Assembly: GCF_018777385.1 (NCBI RefSeq)
Contig: NZ_JAFJYB010000001.1
Span: 620,001-684,000 of the forward strand
DNA from: Candidatus Symbiopectobacterium endolongispinus
GTDB taxonomy: Bacteria; Pseudomonadota; Gammaproteobacteria; Enterobacterales; Enterobacteriaceae
Direction: 5' to 3'
DNA length: 64,000 bases
Below the pieces are notes generated by a model, which was not told where the DNA came from, made no database searches, and saw nothing but the letters and a program-made list of their open reading frames with translations. Each line of letters begins with the position of its first letter. The first letter of the stretch is position 1. The position numbers were made by a program, and so were the translations under genes. Below are positions 31,234-41,153 of this stretch, in pieces.

Positions 31234-32098
31234 TTAAAGAATAATGGTGCGATTACCGTAAACGAAAACTCGTTGTGCCAGCACGCGGTAAAGGGCGCGG
31301 CTCAGGACGTTTTTCTCGACGTCGCGGCCTGCACGCATCATGTCATCGGCTGTATAGGTGTGATCCATGTTGATCACATCCTGCATGATGATCGGACCTT
31401 CATCCAGGTTGTCGTTCACGTAGTGGGCGGTCGCACCGATGATCTTCACGCCGCGCTCATAGGCCTGATGGTATGGACGTGCACCGATGAACGCAGGCAG
31501 GAACGAGTGGTGGATGTTAATCACCTGATTTGGATAGTGCTGCACAAAAGCAGGCGTCAAAACGCGCATATATTTGGCCAATACCACGTAATCCGGTTTG
31601 TACGCATCAATCTGCTCAATCATCAACTGGTCGTGCGCTTCTCGTGAGAGCCCTTCATGGCTCACAAGATGGGACGGGATATCAAAACGTTCTTACCAGT
31701 GTCTGCAACGTATCGTGGTTGCCAATCACGGCGGCAATTTCCACATCCAGGCCACAGTAGGCACTCTTCATCAGCAAATCGCCCAGACAAAGCGCTTCTT
31801 TGGTGACCAGAACCACGATACGACGGCGGCCTGCATCACTCAGTTCGCGCACGGAGCCTTCCAGCAGCGCGCCGTCTAAATCAGCCAACAGCGTAGTATC
31901 ATTGAAGATCCCTTCTAATTCGGTACGCATGAAAAAGCGCCCGGTGCGGTGATCGACAAATTCATTGTTCTGCATAATGTTTAATTCGTGTTTGTAGCAG
32001 ATGTTGGTAATTTTTGCGATAAGTCCCTTTGTATCGGGGCAAATGGTACGCAACACTTTTCGTTGTATTGCCTGAGATTGCATCGTTTGGGATTGCAT
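31234..32098 (-). pseudogene. purU: Formyltetrahydrofolate deformylase PurU, frameshifted
   Basis: PurU releases formate from 10-formyl-THF, supplying PurT and balancing one-carbon pools. The ACT domain (RKVLRTICPDTKGLIAKITNICY) and the catalytic domain (NIHHSFLPAFIGARPYHQAYERG with the Asn-His pair; GATAHYVNDNLDEGPI) are both clear. One extra T in a short T run near 31685 (TLVRTF-stop) breaks the frame; the sequence resumes as LVSHEGLSREAH. The start is ambiguous between ATG 32098 and ATG 32083, because a 15-bp segment coding MQSQ is nearly duplicated. A one-base lesion, so decay is recent. Confidence 0.93.
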
Positions 32099-32222
32099 GG
32101 AAATAAGAACCCTGTCCAAAATCGTCTGTCATCATCCCCGAAAGCTGCCACGTTCGTGCGATTTATCGCCGCGATAAGGGGAAGCATGCCACCGGGTTAC
32201 ATTTTTGCCTTACACTACGCGC

Positions 32223-32693
32223 CTATCCACGCCCGCAGCACTGTTTGTATTTTTTGTCCGAACCGCACGGACAGCGATCGTTTCTGCCAGTTTGCAGATG
32301 CACACCATCTACATAGTACCAGCGATCGAGGCGGCGAAGGAATCGTGAGCGCTCGCGCATCAGCGATGTACGCTCTGGCTGCGAGGTGTCGGTATAGCGC
32401 GCAGCGAATTCAACATAACCTTCATCCGTATCGCGTCCTGGGCTGGCAGCCAGCACATTCAATCGTTGCCACTGCGTATCCTGAGCGCTTTTGGTGATTG
32501 AAGTACGCCATTTTTCGGGATGAAGCGCAGGATCCCAGGTAGCGATAAGATAATCAACGTCATGGGCTACGTAAGCACAATAGCGTGAACGCATTAATGC
32601 TTCTGGTGTTGGTGCAATGTCGGTGCGTTGCAGATAGGGAAGGCAGCATGCGGTATACTGCTTACCACTCCCGCAGGGACAGCTTCGCGGCAC
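32223..32693 (-). CDS. ychJ: SEC-C / UPF0225 protein YchJ
   Basis: A 156-residue protein of unknown function with a Cys-rich SEC-C zinc motif at each end: MPRSCPCGSGKQYTACC at the N-terminus and RNDRCPCGSDKKYKQCC at the C-terminus. The central NTF2-like domain (LMRSRYCAYVAHDVDYLIATWDP, RSRFLRRLDRWYYVDG) is intact. The start codon appears to be GTG 32693, since no ATG precedes the conserved N-terminus. It is divergent from rssA, as in E. coli. Confidence 0.92.
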   Translation of the reverse strand: MPRSCPCGSGKQYTACCLPYLQRTDIAPTPEALMRSRYCAYVAHDVDYLIATWDPALHPEKWRTSITKSAQDTQWQRLNVLAASPGRDTDEGYVEFAARYTDTSQPERTSLMRERSRFLRRLDRWYYVDGVHLQTGRNDRCPCGSDKKYKQCCGRG

Positions 32694-32844
32694 GGTAACT
32701 CCTGATTGTATGACGAACAGTAAAAAAAATTAAAAAATATCGATATTTGCGTGAAAATAACTCAACGTCGTGGCGATATGTTACCTAACAATCTCGGTGA
32801 GTGGCAATGTCCGCTAAAATGAATAGCGAGATGAGAAGGGTATC

Positions 32845-33759
32845 ATGAGGCAAAGAAAGATTGGTTTGGCGCTGGGATCGGGTGCGGCGAAAGGATGGGC
32901 TCATATTGGTGTCATTCAGGCATTGACTGAAATGGGTATTGTTATCGATGTGGTAGCGGGTTGTTCGGTGGGCGCTTTGGTGGGGGCAGCGTATGCCACC
33001 AATCATTTGAATGCCATGGCGCGCTGGGTGAGTGGGTTTCATCATTGGGATGTGATTCGCCTGATGGATCTCTCCTGGCAACGTGGCGGGTTATTGCGCG
33101 GCGATCGGGTATTTAACCAGGTGCGACACATCTTGCGTACCCAGCAGATCGACGAATGTGCTATCAAGTTCGGGGCAGTGGCCACCAACCTGACAACGGC
33201 GAGAGAACTGCGGCTTACCGAGGGAGATCTGCACCATGCGATCCGCGCCTCATGCAGTATGCCGTGGTTGCTTGCGCCAGTGCGACACAATGCCTATTGG
33301 CTGGTTGATGGTGCTGTGGTGAACCCGGTGCCGGTTTCTATGGCTCGCGCACTGGGCGCTGACGTTGTGATTGCTGTGGATTTGCAGTATAACGCGACCC
33401 TGTGGCATGACGACATGCTGTCCGTGGCCGCGATGGCTGAAGAGACGCACGCGGATTCTACGCCGCTCAACTGGCAGCACAAGCTCCGGCAGCGCTTGTC
33501 CATGGGGTTGCAACGCCAGAGTGCCAACCGTGCACCTTCAGCGATGGATATCATGACGGCCTCCATTCAGGTGCTGGAAAACCGTTTAAAAATGCATCGT
33601 ATGGCTGGCGATCCGCCTGATGTGGTGGTGCAGCCCTATTGTCCACAAATTGCCACGCTGGATTTTCACCGTGCGCAAGAGGCGATTGCCGCAGGGCGAC
33701 TGGCTGTGGAGAAAAAACAAGATGAATTACAACTGCTGGTAAACCGAGACGCAGGCTAG
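32845..33759 (+). CDS. rssA: Patatin-like phospholipase family protein RssA
   Basis: A 304-residue patatin-fold protein (predicted serine acyl hydrolase). The oxyanion-hole motif GSGAAKGWAHIG, the nucleophile elbow GCSVG at about residue 40 and the catalytic Asp motif DGAVV are present. It lies directly upstream of rssB with about 110 bp between. Its role is unknown in E. coli beyond its link to the rssB operon. Frame intact. Confidence 0.93.
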   Translation: MRQRKIGLALGSGAAKGWAHIGVIQALTEMGIVIDVVAGCSVGALVGAAYATNHLNAMARWVSGFHHWDVIRLMDLSWQRGGLLRGDRVFNQVRHILRTQQIDECAIKFGAVATNLTTARELRLTEGDLHHAIRASCSMPWLLAPVRHNAYWLVDGAVVNPVPVSMARALGADVVIAVDLQYNATLWHDDMLSVAAMAEETHADSTPLNWQHKLRQRLSMGLQRQSANRAPSAMDIMTASIQVLENRLKMHRMAGDPPDVVVQPYCPQIATLDFHRAQEAIAAGRLAVEKKQDELQLLVNRDAG

Positions 33760-33869
33760 TGGAGTAGCAGCGCCTGATAAGTATCAACAAGGGTAAAAAT
33801 GTAGAGTGGCAGGGGTTAATGCCGAACAACGCGAGGGAATATGCATGAAGTTGACGTATGAGGTCATCA

Positions 33870-34886
33870 ATGGGTCAGCCATTAACAGATAAGCACATTT
33901 TGATTGTTGAAGATGAAGCGGTATTTCGTTCCTTGATCGCTGGCTATCTGACATCGCTGGGTGCATCTGTGCGTGAAGCTGTCAATGGAGTGGATGCATT
34001 AGCCATAATGCAAAACTATCGCCCTGATTTGATCGTGTGCGATTTGGAAATGCCGCTAATGGGGGGCATTGAGTTCGTTGAAATGCTCCGGTTGCAAGAT
34101 AATCGCACGCCCATTCTGGTGGTGTCTGCCACCAGTCAGATGGGGGATGTTGCCAAAGTGCTGCGCCTGGGCGTGCAGGACGTGATGCTTAAACCTATCC
34201 GCGATTATGCACTCTTGCGCGAAGCCGTGATGACCTGCATGTATCCCGATATGTTTACTTCTCAACTGAGCGAAGTTGAGCAGTTGATGGAGGACATGGA
34301 TTCACTCAATCAATCGCCAGATGCGGTCAATAAACTGCTGGCGCAGCTACAGCCTCCGGTGCAACAAAAAATGGCCGGTTGCGGCGTGCGTTACCGTCAA
34401 TTGACGTCATTGGAACAACCGGGGCTGGTATTGGATATTGCCGCGTTGTCTGATGATGACTTGGCATTCTATTGTCTAGATGTGACGCAAGCCGTGAACA
34501 ATAACGGCACGCTGGCAGCTCTGCTGCTGCGCACACTGTTTAACGGGTTGTTACAAGAGCATCTGGCTAACCAACAACACCGCCTACCAGAATTGCCTGT
34601 CTTGTTGCGACAGGTCAACCAATTGCTGCGCCAGGCCAATCTTAATGGGCGTTTCCCGCTGCTGGTGGGTTACTATCACCGAGGATTGCAACGGCTCATC
34701 CTTATTTCAGCCGGTTTGCATGCCATGCTGAACGCAGGAGAGGAGCAGTTGGTGTTAAACAATGGTATTCCGCTCGGCACCCTCGATGGAGCATATCTTA
34801 ACCAATTAAACTATGAGTGCGCCGCTTTTGAATGTCAGGTCTGGGGGCGCGGTGGACGCTTACGGCTGATGTTATCAACAGATTGA
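33870..34886 (+). CDS. rssB: RpoS-degradation adaptor RssB
   Basis: Response-regulator adaptor that delivers RpoS to ClpXP. The start at 33870 gives MGQPLTDKHILIVEDEAVF. Receiver domain about residues 1-130 with acidic pocket EDE, phospho-acceptor Asp in LIVCDLEMPLMGG and the conserved Lys in MLKPI. The C-terminal PP2C-like effector domain (LDIAALSDDDLAFYCLDVTQA, PLLVGYYHRGLQRLILISAG) is complete, 338 residues in all (337 in E. coli). Intact although the RpoS-dependent genes ycgB, yeaG and yeaH in this window are broken. Confidence 0.94.
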   Translation: MGQPLTDKHILIVEDEAVFRSLIAGYLTSLGASVREAVNGVDALAIMQNYRPDLIVCDLEMPLMGGIEFVEMLRLQDNRTPILVVSATSQMGDVAKVLRLGVQDVMLKPIRDYALLREAVMTCMYPDMFTSQLSEVEQLMEDMDSLNQSPDAVNKLLAQLQPPVQQKMAGCGVRYRQLTSLEQPGLVLDIAALSDDDLAFYCLDVTQAVNNNGTLAALLLRTLFNGLLQEHLANQQHRLPELPVLLRQVNQLLRQANLNGRFPLLVGYYHRGLQRLILISAGLHAMLNAGEEQLVLNNGIPLGTLDGAYLNQLNYECAAFECQVWGRGGRLRLMLSTD

Positions 34887-35122
34887 AAGCTTACGCTGTG
34901 TGATGAGGCCTACGGAATAGTCTGATAGGCGTTCATCATGCAATTTGTTGCATACTCTTCGCTTTCGTAATTAATTTTTATTTCCTACTATATAAAGCGT
35001 TGTTTTATTTTTATCATAGCCATTGCGTTTACCGGGTGTCGTCTCTGGCCGAACAGGCTAGTGTACCACGAATTAAACCCGGCAATAAAGTTCATTATTT
35101 GAACGGTATATCAGAGGTTGTT

Positions 35123-36037
35123 ATGTCAACGGTGAATAAAAAAGTTAAAAAAGCGGTCATCCCCGTCGCAGGTCTAGGGACTCGGATGCTGCCGGCAACA
35201 AAAGCGATTCCAAAAGAAATGTTGCCGCTGGTTGATAAGCCGCTCATTCAATACGTCGTCAATGAGTGTATTGCCGCAGGCTTGAACGAAATCATTTTAG
35301 TTACACACTCATCCAAGAATTCCATTGAAAACCACTTCGATACCAGTTTTGAGCTGGAAGCGATGCTGGAGAAGCGCGTTAAGCGTCAACTGTTGGGAGA
35401 AGTTCAGTCTATTTGCCCGAAACATGTCACCATCATGCAAGTGCGCCAGGGACTGGCGAAAGGGTTGGGGCACGCTGTCATGTGCGCACACCCTTTAGTG
35501 GGGGATGAACCCGTCGCTGTTATTTTGCCCGACGTTATCATTGATGAATTTGAATCCCATCTGAAGAAAGACAACCTGAGTGAAATGCTGTCTCGTTTTT
35601 CTAAAACTGGTCAAAGCCAAATTATGGTTGAACCGGTTGAAGAGGTCAGCCGCTATGGTGTTGTTGATTGCAAGGGGCAGACATTACAGCCTGGAGACAG
35701 TGCACCGATGGTGGGCGTAGTGGAAAAACCCAAGGCGTCAGAGGCACCTTCTAATTTGGCTATTGTCGGTCGCTATATACTTTCGGCTGATATTTGGTCT
35801 CTGCTGGAAAAAACAACGCCGGGAGCGGGTAATGAAATCCAATTAACGGATGCCATTGCCATGTTGATGGAAAAAGAAACCGTGGAAGCGTACCACCTTA
35901 AAGGTGTAAGTCATGACTGCGGAAACAAATTGGGTTACATGCGTGCATTTGTAGAATACGGCCTGCGTCACAATACGCTGGGTAATGATTTTGCCGCATG
36001 GCTTAATGAAACCGTTAATGAAAATGATGTGAAATAA
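35123..36037 (+). CDS. galU: UTP-glucose-1-phosphate uridylyltransferase
   Basis: Makes UDP-glucose for LPS, capsule, trehalose and osmoregulated glucans. The 304-residue product starts at ATG 35123 ([17 protein letters not shown]). The nucleotide-binding [19 protein letters not shown] and the metal-binding LPDVIIDE loop are intact, with the sugar-phosphate [12 protein letters not shown] region in the second half. A long upstream open frame to 35000 is not part of the protein. It is convergent with hns across a shared terminator. Confidence 0.95.
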   Translation: MSTVNKKVKKAVIPVAGLGTRMLPATKAIPKEMLPLVDKPLIQYVVNECIAAGLNEIILVTHSSKNSIENHFDTSFELEAMLEKRVKRQLLGEVQSICPKHVTIMQVRQGLAKGLGHAVMCAHPLVGDEPVAVILPDVIIDEFESHLKKDNLSEMLSRFSKTGQSQIMVEPVEEVSRYGVVDCKGQTLQPGDSAPMVGVVEKPKASEAPSNLAIVGRYILSADIWSLLEKTTPGAGNEIQLTDAIAMLMEKETVEAYHLKGVSHDCGNKLGYMRAFVEYGLRHNTLGNDFAAWLNETVNENDVK

Positions 36038-36093
36038 CCTGATTCGATGGCGCTTTGCCTTGTGTTTCGCGGGGCGTCACGAAAAATGGATAT

Positions 36094-36120
36094 AAAAAAC
36101 CCCGTTAAACGGGGTTTTTT
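36094..36120. terminator. Bidirectional terminator between galU and hns
   Basis: AAAAAACCCCGTTAAACGGG (start of the hairpin) followed by GTTTTTT: an A run, a CCCCGTT/AACGGGG stem and a T run. It is symmetric, so it serves both convergent genes. Confidence 0.92.
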
Positions 36121-36151
36121 GTTAAATAAGCACAGCAATTCCGATTGGGAA

Positions 36152-36559
36152 TTATAGCAGGAAATCGTCCAGAGATTTACCTTGCTCTTCAATGGTTTTC
36201 TTGATCACGACAGGAGTGCGGCCTTGGCCAGTCCAGGTTCTTGCTTCGCCGTTTTCATCAGTATATTGATATTTTGCCGGGCGCGCAGCGCGTTTGCTTT
36301 TGCCAGGTGTTTTTGCTGCACCCAAAGATTGCAACAGTTCATTCGGGTCGATGCCATCAGCAATCAACATATCACGATATTGCTGTAATTTACGGGTACG
36401 TTCTTCGATTTCTGCCTGAGCCTGATTATCTTCGTCACGACGCTCATTGACAACGACTTCCAGTTTTTCCAGCATTTCTTCCAAAGTATCCAGGCTGCAT
36501 TCTCTCGCTTGGGCGCGCAGAGTACGGATGTTGTTTAGAATCTTTAGTGCTTCGCTCAT
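36152..36559 (-). CDS. hns: Nucleoid-associated silencer H-NS
   Basis: A 135-residue DNA-bridging xenogeneic silencer. The N-terminal oligomerisation coiled coil ([21 protein letters not shown] through about residue 80) is nearly identical to E. coli; the linker is altered, with an [14 protein letters not shown] stretch; the C-terminal DNA-binding domain keeps the TWTGQGRTP hook. The C-terminus ends at LDDFLL, two residues shorter than E. coli. Frame intact. Confidence 0.96.
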   Translation of the reverse strand: MSEALKILNNIRTLRAQARECSLDTLEEMLEKLEVVVNERRDEDNQAQAEIEERTRKLQQYRDMLIADGIDPNELLQSLGAAKTPGKSKRAARPAKYQYTDENGEARTWTGQGRTPVVIKKTIEEQGKSLDDFLL

Positions 36560-37159
36560 TGTGATAATCTCAAATAATATTATTGGTGGCGTATGTAGGG
36601 TAATAATAGATGGCTATTTTATTTTCTGCAATAGTCAAATTTGTAAGATTGTTAAAAAATGGCGTTTTTAAAACCGATATTACGTTGCCACTAAGGTAAA
36701 TAAAACCACGTTGTTAACAAATGAAATACTTGTTACTTGAGTATTACTACGCACGTTGCGTTAAAACGGTCAGCGGCGATGCCGACAGGATGCGATATAA
36801 GCATTTTTTATACCCGAAACGTTTACCTTTTGTCAGCGTCGATAAACACAAATCAAGTTACTCGTTCCATTACTCAGAAGAGGGCGATTTCACCTCGTTT
36901 GGGTCGATATCATACAATGCTAATTATTTACGTTAAATATCGCTCATGCTGTTAATGTTTACCTGAGTATAGGAATGCCCATTGCCTTATATACGGCGAT
37001 TACCGACGCCATTGTGGCGGTGATGGCGTCACTATCCCGACGTGTTGTCTCTTACGGCACGTGGAGCTTCATAGACAAGCTAGCACGCCGATTATTAAAA
37101 TATGATACAATGCGCCGCCGCGCGTTGCGCGGGTAAAGCGCTCTTTTGGGGTTATAAAC
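36560..37159. other. Intergenic region between hns and tdk
   Basis: 600 bp, divergent genes. It is AT-rich near hns, as expected for the autoregulated hns promoter region. TATGATACAAT near 37101-37111 (in AAAATATGATACAATGCG) looks like a tdk -10 region. The open frame at 36721-36936 has no family support and is not called. No RNA gene seen. Confidence 0.5.
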
Positions 37160-37768
37160 ATGGCACAACTTTATTTTTATTACTCGGCAATGAACGCGGG
37201 AAAGTCTACCGCATTATTACAGTCCTCTTATAACTATCAGGAACGGGGGATGAGGACGCTGATTTTAACGGCTGAAATAGACCACCGTGATGGTATCGGG
37301 CGGGTCAGCTCTCGTCTTGGACTTTCCGCCCCAGCTTTGGTGTTTAATTTACAAACTGATCTGTTTACCTTGTTGGTTAATGCACAACGTGAGCAGCCTG
37401 TGCACTGTGTATTAATCGATGAGTGTCAGTTTCTAACCCGCGAGCAGGTGAACCAGCTGTCAGACATTGTCGATGAATTGGATATTCCGGTGCTGTGTTA
37501 CGGTCTACGTACTGATTTTCAGGGCGAATTATTTTCCGGCAGCCAGTATTTGCTCGCCTGGGCGGATAAGCTGATCGAGTTGAAAACGGTCTGTCATTGC
37601 GGGCGCAAAGCGAATAGGGTGCTGCGGCTTGACGCACAGGGCAACCCGCTGCGTGAAGGTGAACAGGTGGTGATCGGCGGCAATGAGCGCTATGTGTCAG
37701 TCTGCCGCAAACATTACAAAAGCGCATTGGGATTAACCCACGCGTCAATATCGGCAGATAGAAAATAG
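37160..37768 (+). CDS. tdk: Thymidine kinase
   Basis: Type II thymidine kinase of 202 residues (205 in E. coli) that salvages thymidine. The P-loop [11 protein letters not shown] lies at about residue 11, the [11 protein letters not shown] block carries the catalytic Glu region, and the lasso contains YVSVCRKHY. Zinc ligands are present in CHCGRKA and VCRKHY. Convergent with adhE, as in E. coli. Frame intact. Confidence 0.95.
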   Translation: MAQLYFYYSAMNAGKSTALLQSSYNYQERGMRTLILTAEIDHRDGIGRVSSRLGLSAPALVFNLQTDLFTLLVNAQREQPVHCVLIDECQFLTREQVNQLSDIVDELDIPVLCYGLRTDFQGELFSGSQYLLAWADKLIELKTVCHCGRKANRVLRLDAQGNPLREGEQVVIGGNERYVSVCRKHYKSALGLTHASISADRK

Positions 37769-37774
37769 GCGGAT

Positions 37775-37807
37775 AAAAAACCCCAGCGAAGCGGTGCATC
37801 GCTGGGG
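37775..37807 (-). terminator. Rho-independent terminator after adhE
   Basis: CCCCAGCGA (37781-37789) pairs with TCGCTGGGG (37799-37807); on the minus strand the stem is followed by a run of six T's. It is placed to terminate adhE transcription; tdk may use it less efficiently. Confidence 0.85.
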
Positions 37808-37853
37808 GAAGGAAGAAACCCTTACCTTAAAGGCAAGGGTGTGTTATCGCTTC

Positions 37854-40547
37854 TTAGTTAGCCTTTTTACCTTTTTTCTCGGTTTTGGCCGGTGCTTTCT
37901 CTTCTTCAACACCTTCCGTATACGGAAGACCATAGTAAGTGTCCAGCATGATCTGTTTCAGCTCAGCTCAGCTCAGCTCAGCTCAGCTCAGCGATCAGCG
38001 GATAGCGTGGGTTAGCACCGGTACACTGATCGTCAAAGGCATCTTCAGACAGCTTGTCCACTTTCGCCAGAAAATCAGCTTCCTGCACGCCCGCTTCGCG
38101 AATCGAGGTCGGGATGCCCAGTTCAGTTTTGATTTCATCTAACCAGGTCAACAGCTTCTCAATCTTCGCCGCGGTGCGATCACCGGGTGCACTCAGCCCC
38201 AGGTGATCGGCCACTTCAGCATAACGACGACGCGCTTGTGGGCGATCGTATTGACTGAATGCGGTTTGCTTGGTCGGGTTGTCGTTTGCGTTATAACGAA
38301 TGACGTTAGCGATCAACAGGGCATTGGCCAAACCGTGCGGGATGCGGAACTCAGAACCCAGCTTGTGCGCCATGGAGTGGCAGACCCCAAGGAAGGCGTT
38401 GGCAAAGGCAATACCGGCGATGGTGGCGGCGTTGTGAACGCGTTCACGCGCGACCGGATTTTTCGCACCGTCACGGTAGCTGGCTGGCAGGTTCTCTTTG
38501 AGCAGCTTCAATGCCTGTAGCGCTTGCCCGTCGGAATATTCGTTGGCAAGCACAGATACGTAGGCTTCCCAGTGAGTTGGTAACCGCATCCAGGCCGCCA
38601 AAGGCGCACAGGGATTTTGGCATGTTCATCACCAGATTTGCATCCACGATCGCCATGTCAGGCGTGAGCGCATAGTCAGCCAGCGGGTATTTTTGCCCTG
38701 TGGCGTCATCCGTTACTACGGCGAACGGCGTTACTTCAGAACCGGTGCCGGAGGTGGTGGTAACGGCAATCATCTTCGCCTTTACACCCATTTTCGGGAA
38801 TTTGTAGATACGTTTACGGATATCCATAAAACGCAGGGCCAACTCTTCGAAATGGGTATCCGGGTGCTCGTACATGACCCACATGATTTTGGCCGCGTCC
38901 ATCGGTGAGCCGCCACCGAGTGCGATAATCACGTCAGGTTTGAACGCTTGCATCTGTTCCGCGCCTTTGCGCACGATGCTCAGCGTCGGATCGGCTTCTA
39001 CTTCAAAGAAAATATCAGTTTCCATTCCGTGCTGTTTCAGCACCGAGGAGATTTGATCCACATAGCCGTTATTAAACAAGAAACGGTCAGTCACGATAAA
39101 GGCGCGTTTGTGGCCATCCTCGGCCACTTCTTCCAGTGCGATTGGCAAGGAGCCACGACGGAAATAGATGGATTTCGGAAGTTTGTGCCACAACATATTT
39201 TCAGCTCGCTTGGCTACCGTTTTCTTGTTAATCAAGTGTTTGGGCCCGACGTTTTCTGAAATGTAGTTACCGCCCCAGGACCCACAGCCCAAGGTCAGCG
39301 ATGGTGCCAGCTTAAAGTTGTACAGATCGCCGATACCGCCCTGAGAGGCTGGCGTATTGATTAAAATACGCGCGGTTTTCATCATCACCCCGAAGTGGTT
39401 GACGCGTGCTAACTGGTTATCCTGATCGGTATATAGGCACGAGGTATGACCGATACCGCCCATGGCGACCAATTTTTCGGCTTTGACGACGGCGTCGTCA
39501 AAATCTTTGGCGCGGTACATGGCAAGCGTTGGCGACAGTTTCTCGTGGGCAAAGGGTTCTGACTCATCCACGTTAACCACTTCACCAATCAGGACTTTAG
39601 TACCTGCGGGCACGGTAAAACCGTGCCATTTCAGCGATTTTGGGCGCGGCCTGACCTACAATCGCCGCGTTGAGCAAGCCATTTTTCAAAATAATCGATT
39701 GGATAGCTTCGAGCTCTTTACCTTGCAGCAGATAGCCGCCATGGGTTGAAAAACGTTCCCGCACTGCGTCGTAAACGCTGTCCACCACAATCACCGACTG
39801 TTCAGATGCGCAGATCACACCGTTATCGAAGGTTTTCGACATCAGAATCGAGGCAACAGCGCGTTTGATATCCGCCGTTTCATCGATCACTACCGGTGTA
39901 TTGCCAGCGCCCACCCCGATGGCAGGTTTGCCGGAACTGTAGGCGGCTTTTACCATGCCGGGACCGCCAGTGGCGAGGATCATATTGATGTCAGGATGGT
40001 GCATTAGCTGGTTGGACAATTCTACGGAAGGCTCATCAATCCAGCCAATAATGTCTTTCGGCGCGCCGGCAGCGATGGCGCCCTGAAGCACGATGTCTGC
40101 GGCTTTATTGGTGGCATTCTTGGCGCGCGGGTGCGGCGAGAAGATGATGCCATTACGGGTTTTCAAACTGATAAGTGCTTTGAAAATGGCGGTAAAGGTC
40201 GGGTTTGTGGTTGGGACAATACCGCACAGTAATCCGATCGGTTCGGCGATGGTGATGGTGCCGAAGGTGTCGTCCTCTGACAAAATGCCACAGGTTTTGT
40301 CATCCTTATAAGCGTTGTAGATATATTCAGAAGCAAAGTGGTTTTTTATCACTTTGTCTTCCACTATACCCATACCCGATTCCGCTACTGCCATTTTGGC
40401 CAGCGGAATGCGGGCGTCAGCGGCGGCGAGGGCGGCGGCACGAAAGATTTGATCGACTTGCTCTTGAGTAAAATTGGCGAAGACCTGCTGTGCCTTCTTG
40501 ACGCGTTCAACCAATGCGTTAAGTTCAGCAACGTTTGTTACGGCCAT
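37854..40547 (-). pseudogene. adhE: Bifunctional aldehyde-alcohol dehydrogenase AdhE, three frameshifts
   Basis: AdhE converts acetyl-CoA to ethanol anaerobically and forms spirosomes. The start at 40547 gives MAVTNVAELNALVERV. The aldehyde-dehydrogenase half has its catalytic Cys in NGVICASEQS, the Fe-dependent alcohol dehydrogenase half has GGGSPMDAAK and metal-ligand motifs. Frame is lost by one extra base near 39622 (IAEMA then FTVPAGTKV in another frame), by one extra G near 38573 (GGLDAVTNSL then EAYVSVLA in another frame), and by a pentanucleotide expansion at 37958-37992 (PLIAELS-stop). The normal C-terminal tail is recognisable to TAA 37854. About 898 codons if repaired (891 in E. 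coli). Confidence 0.94.
37958..37992. repeat. Pentanucleotide tandem repeat (TCAGC)x7 inside adhE
   Basis: Seven perfect copies of TCAGC (GCTGA on the coding strand). E. coli has two copies at this place in the coding sequence (GCTGAGCTGAAACAG). Five extra copies add 25 bp and shift frame by one. Copy numbers of 2, 5 or 8 would be in frame. Confidence 0.95.
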
Positions 40548-40572
40548 AATGCTCTCCTAATAATGTTAAACT

Positions 40573-40692
40573 CTTTCAGGCAATGATCTGACAAACCATT
40601 TGTAGCCAAATCATTATTGCAAAACACTAAGTATAGATAACGGCATCGCATTCGTGGCTGAACGCATGGTTAACCTACTCATTGCCTGAAAG
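40573..40692. other. Long-range inverted repeat in the adhE leader
   Basis: CTTTCAGGCAATGA at 40573-40586 and its exact reverse complement TCATTGCCTGAAAG at 40679-40692, 92 bp apart. The near arm starts 26 bp upstream of the adhE start codon. The pair could form a stem in the adhE leader RNA or bind a regulator. The rest of the adhE-oppA gap (40693-41153) shows no gene; it should hold the adhE promoter. Confidence 0.7.
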
Positions 40693-41153
40693 GGCTGTGG
40701 CCAGCGGTGGCGTAATCTCCTCTCTTCTCCGTGGGTGACGGTGGTTCATTCCACATCTTCTGTTTAACACTGTGAAGGCAGCATACCCATTAGTGGGTGT
40801 CTTTTGTGTGATCTTCCTCCCGATTCAAAAATGCTGACTCCATTCAGCAAGCATAATGGTTAACTTTAGTGGTTATTTGTAGCGCAATTGTTTTGTTTGT
40901 TGGTATTTATAACCTGCTATATGTGGGAAAATTTTTGGATTATTCTCTGAATATTTCGATTACCATAAAATTATTCACCTGTTATATGCGTGAGAATAAC
41001 CCGTCGTTTATCAGCGTCATCTCAGAACGGGTAGCCGTCGACCAGAATAACGTTTGTAGCGCTTCCAGGATACGTCTTGCATTTCCCTCATGGCCATTAG
41101 CTTTGAAGGAACCCATGTGATATCAATGTGATAACATAGAGAGGATCGGATGT

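Noticed and set aside
36721-36936. 71-residue open frame between hns and tdk
   Set aside because: No ribosome-binding site, no family resemblance, and it lies in a divergent promoter region. It looks random.
37958-37992. Short repeats as a CRISPR array
   Set aside because: The repeat unit is five bases with no spacers; it is a microsatellite inside adhE.
39597-39640. Programmed frameshift in adhE
   Set aside because: There is no slippery heptamer or downstream structure, and two more lesions follow. It is a simple indel.
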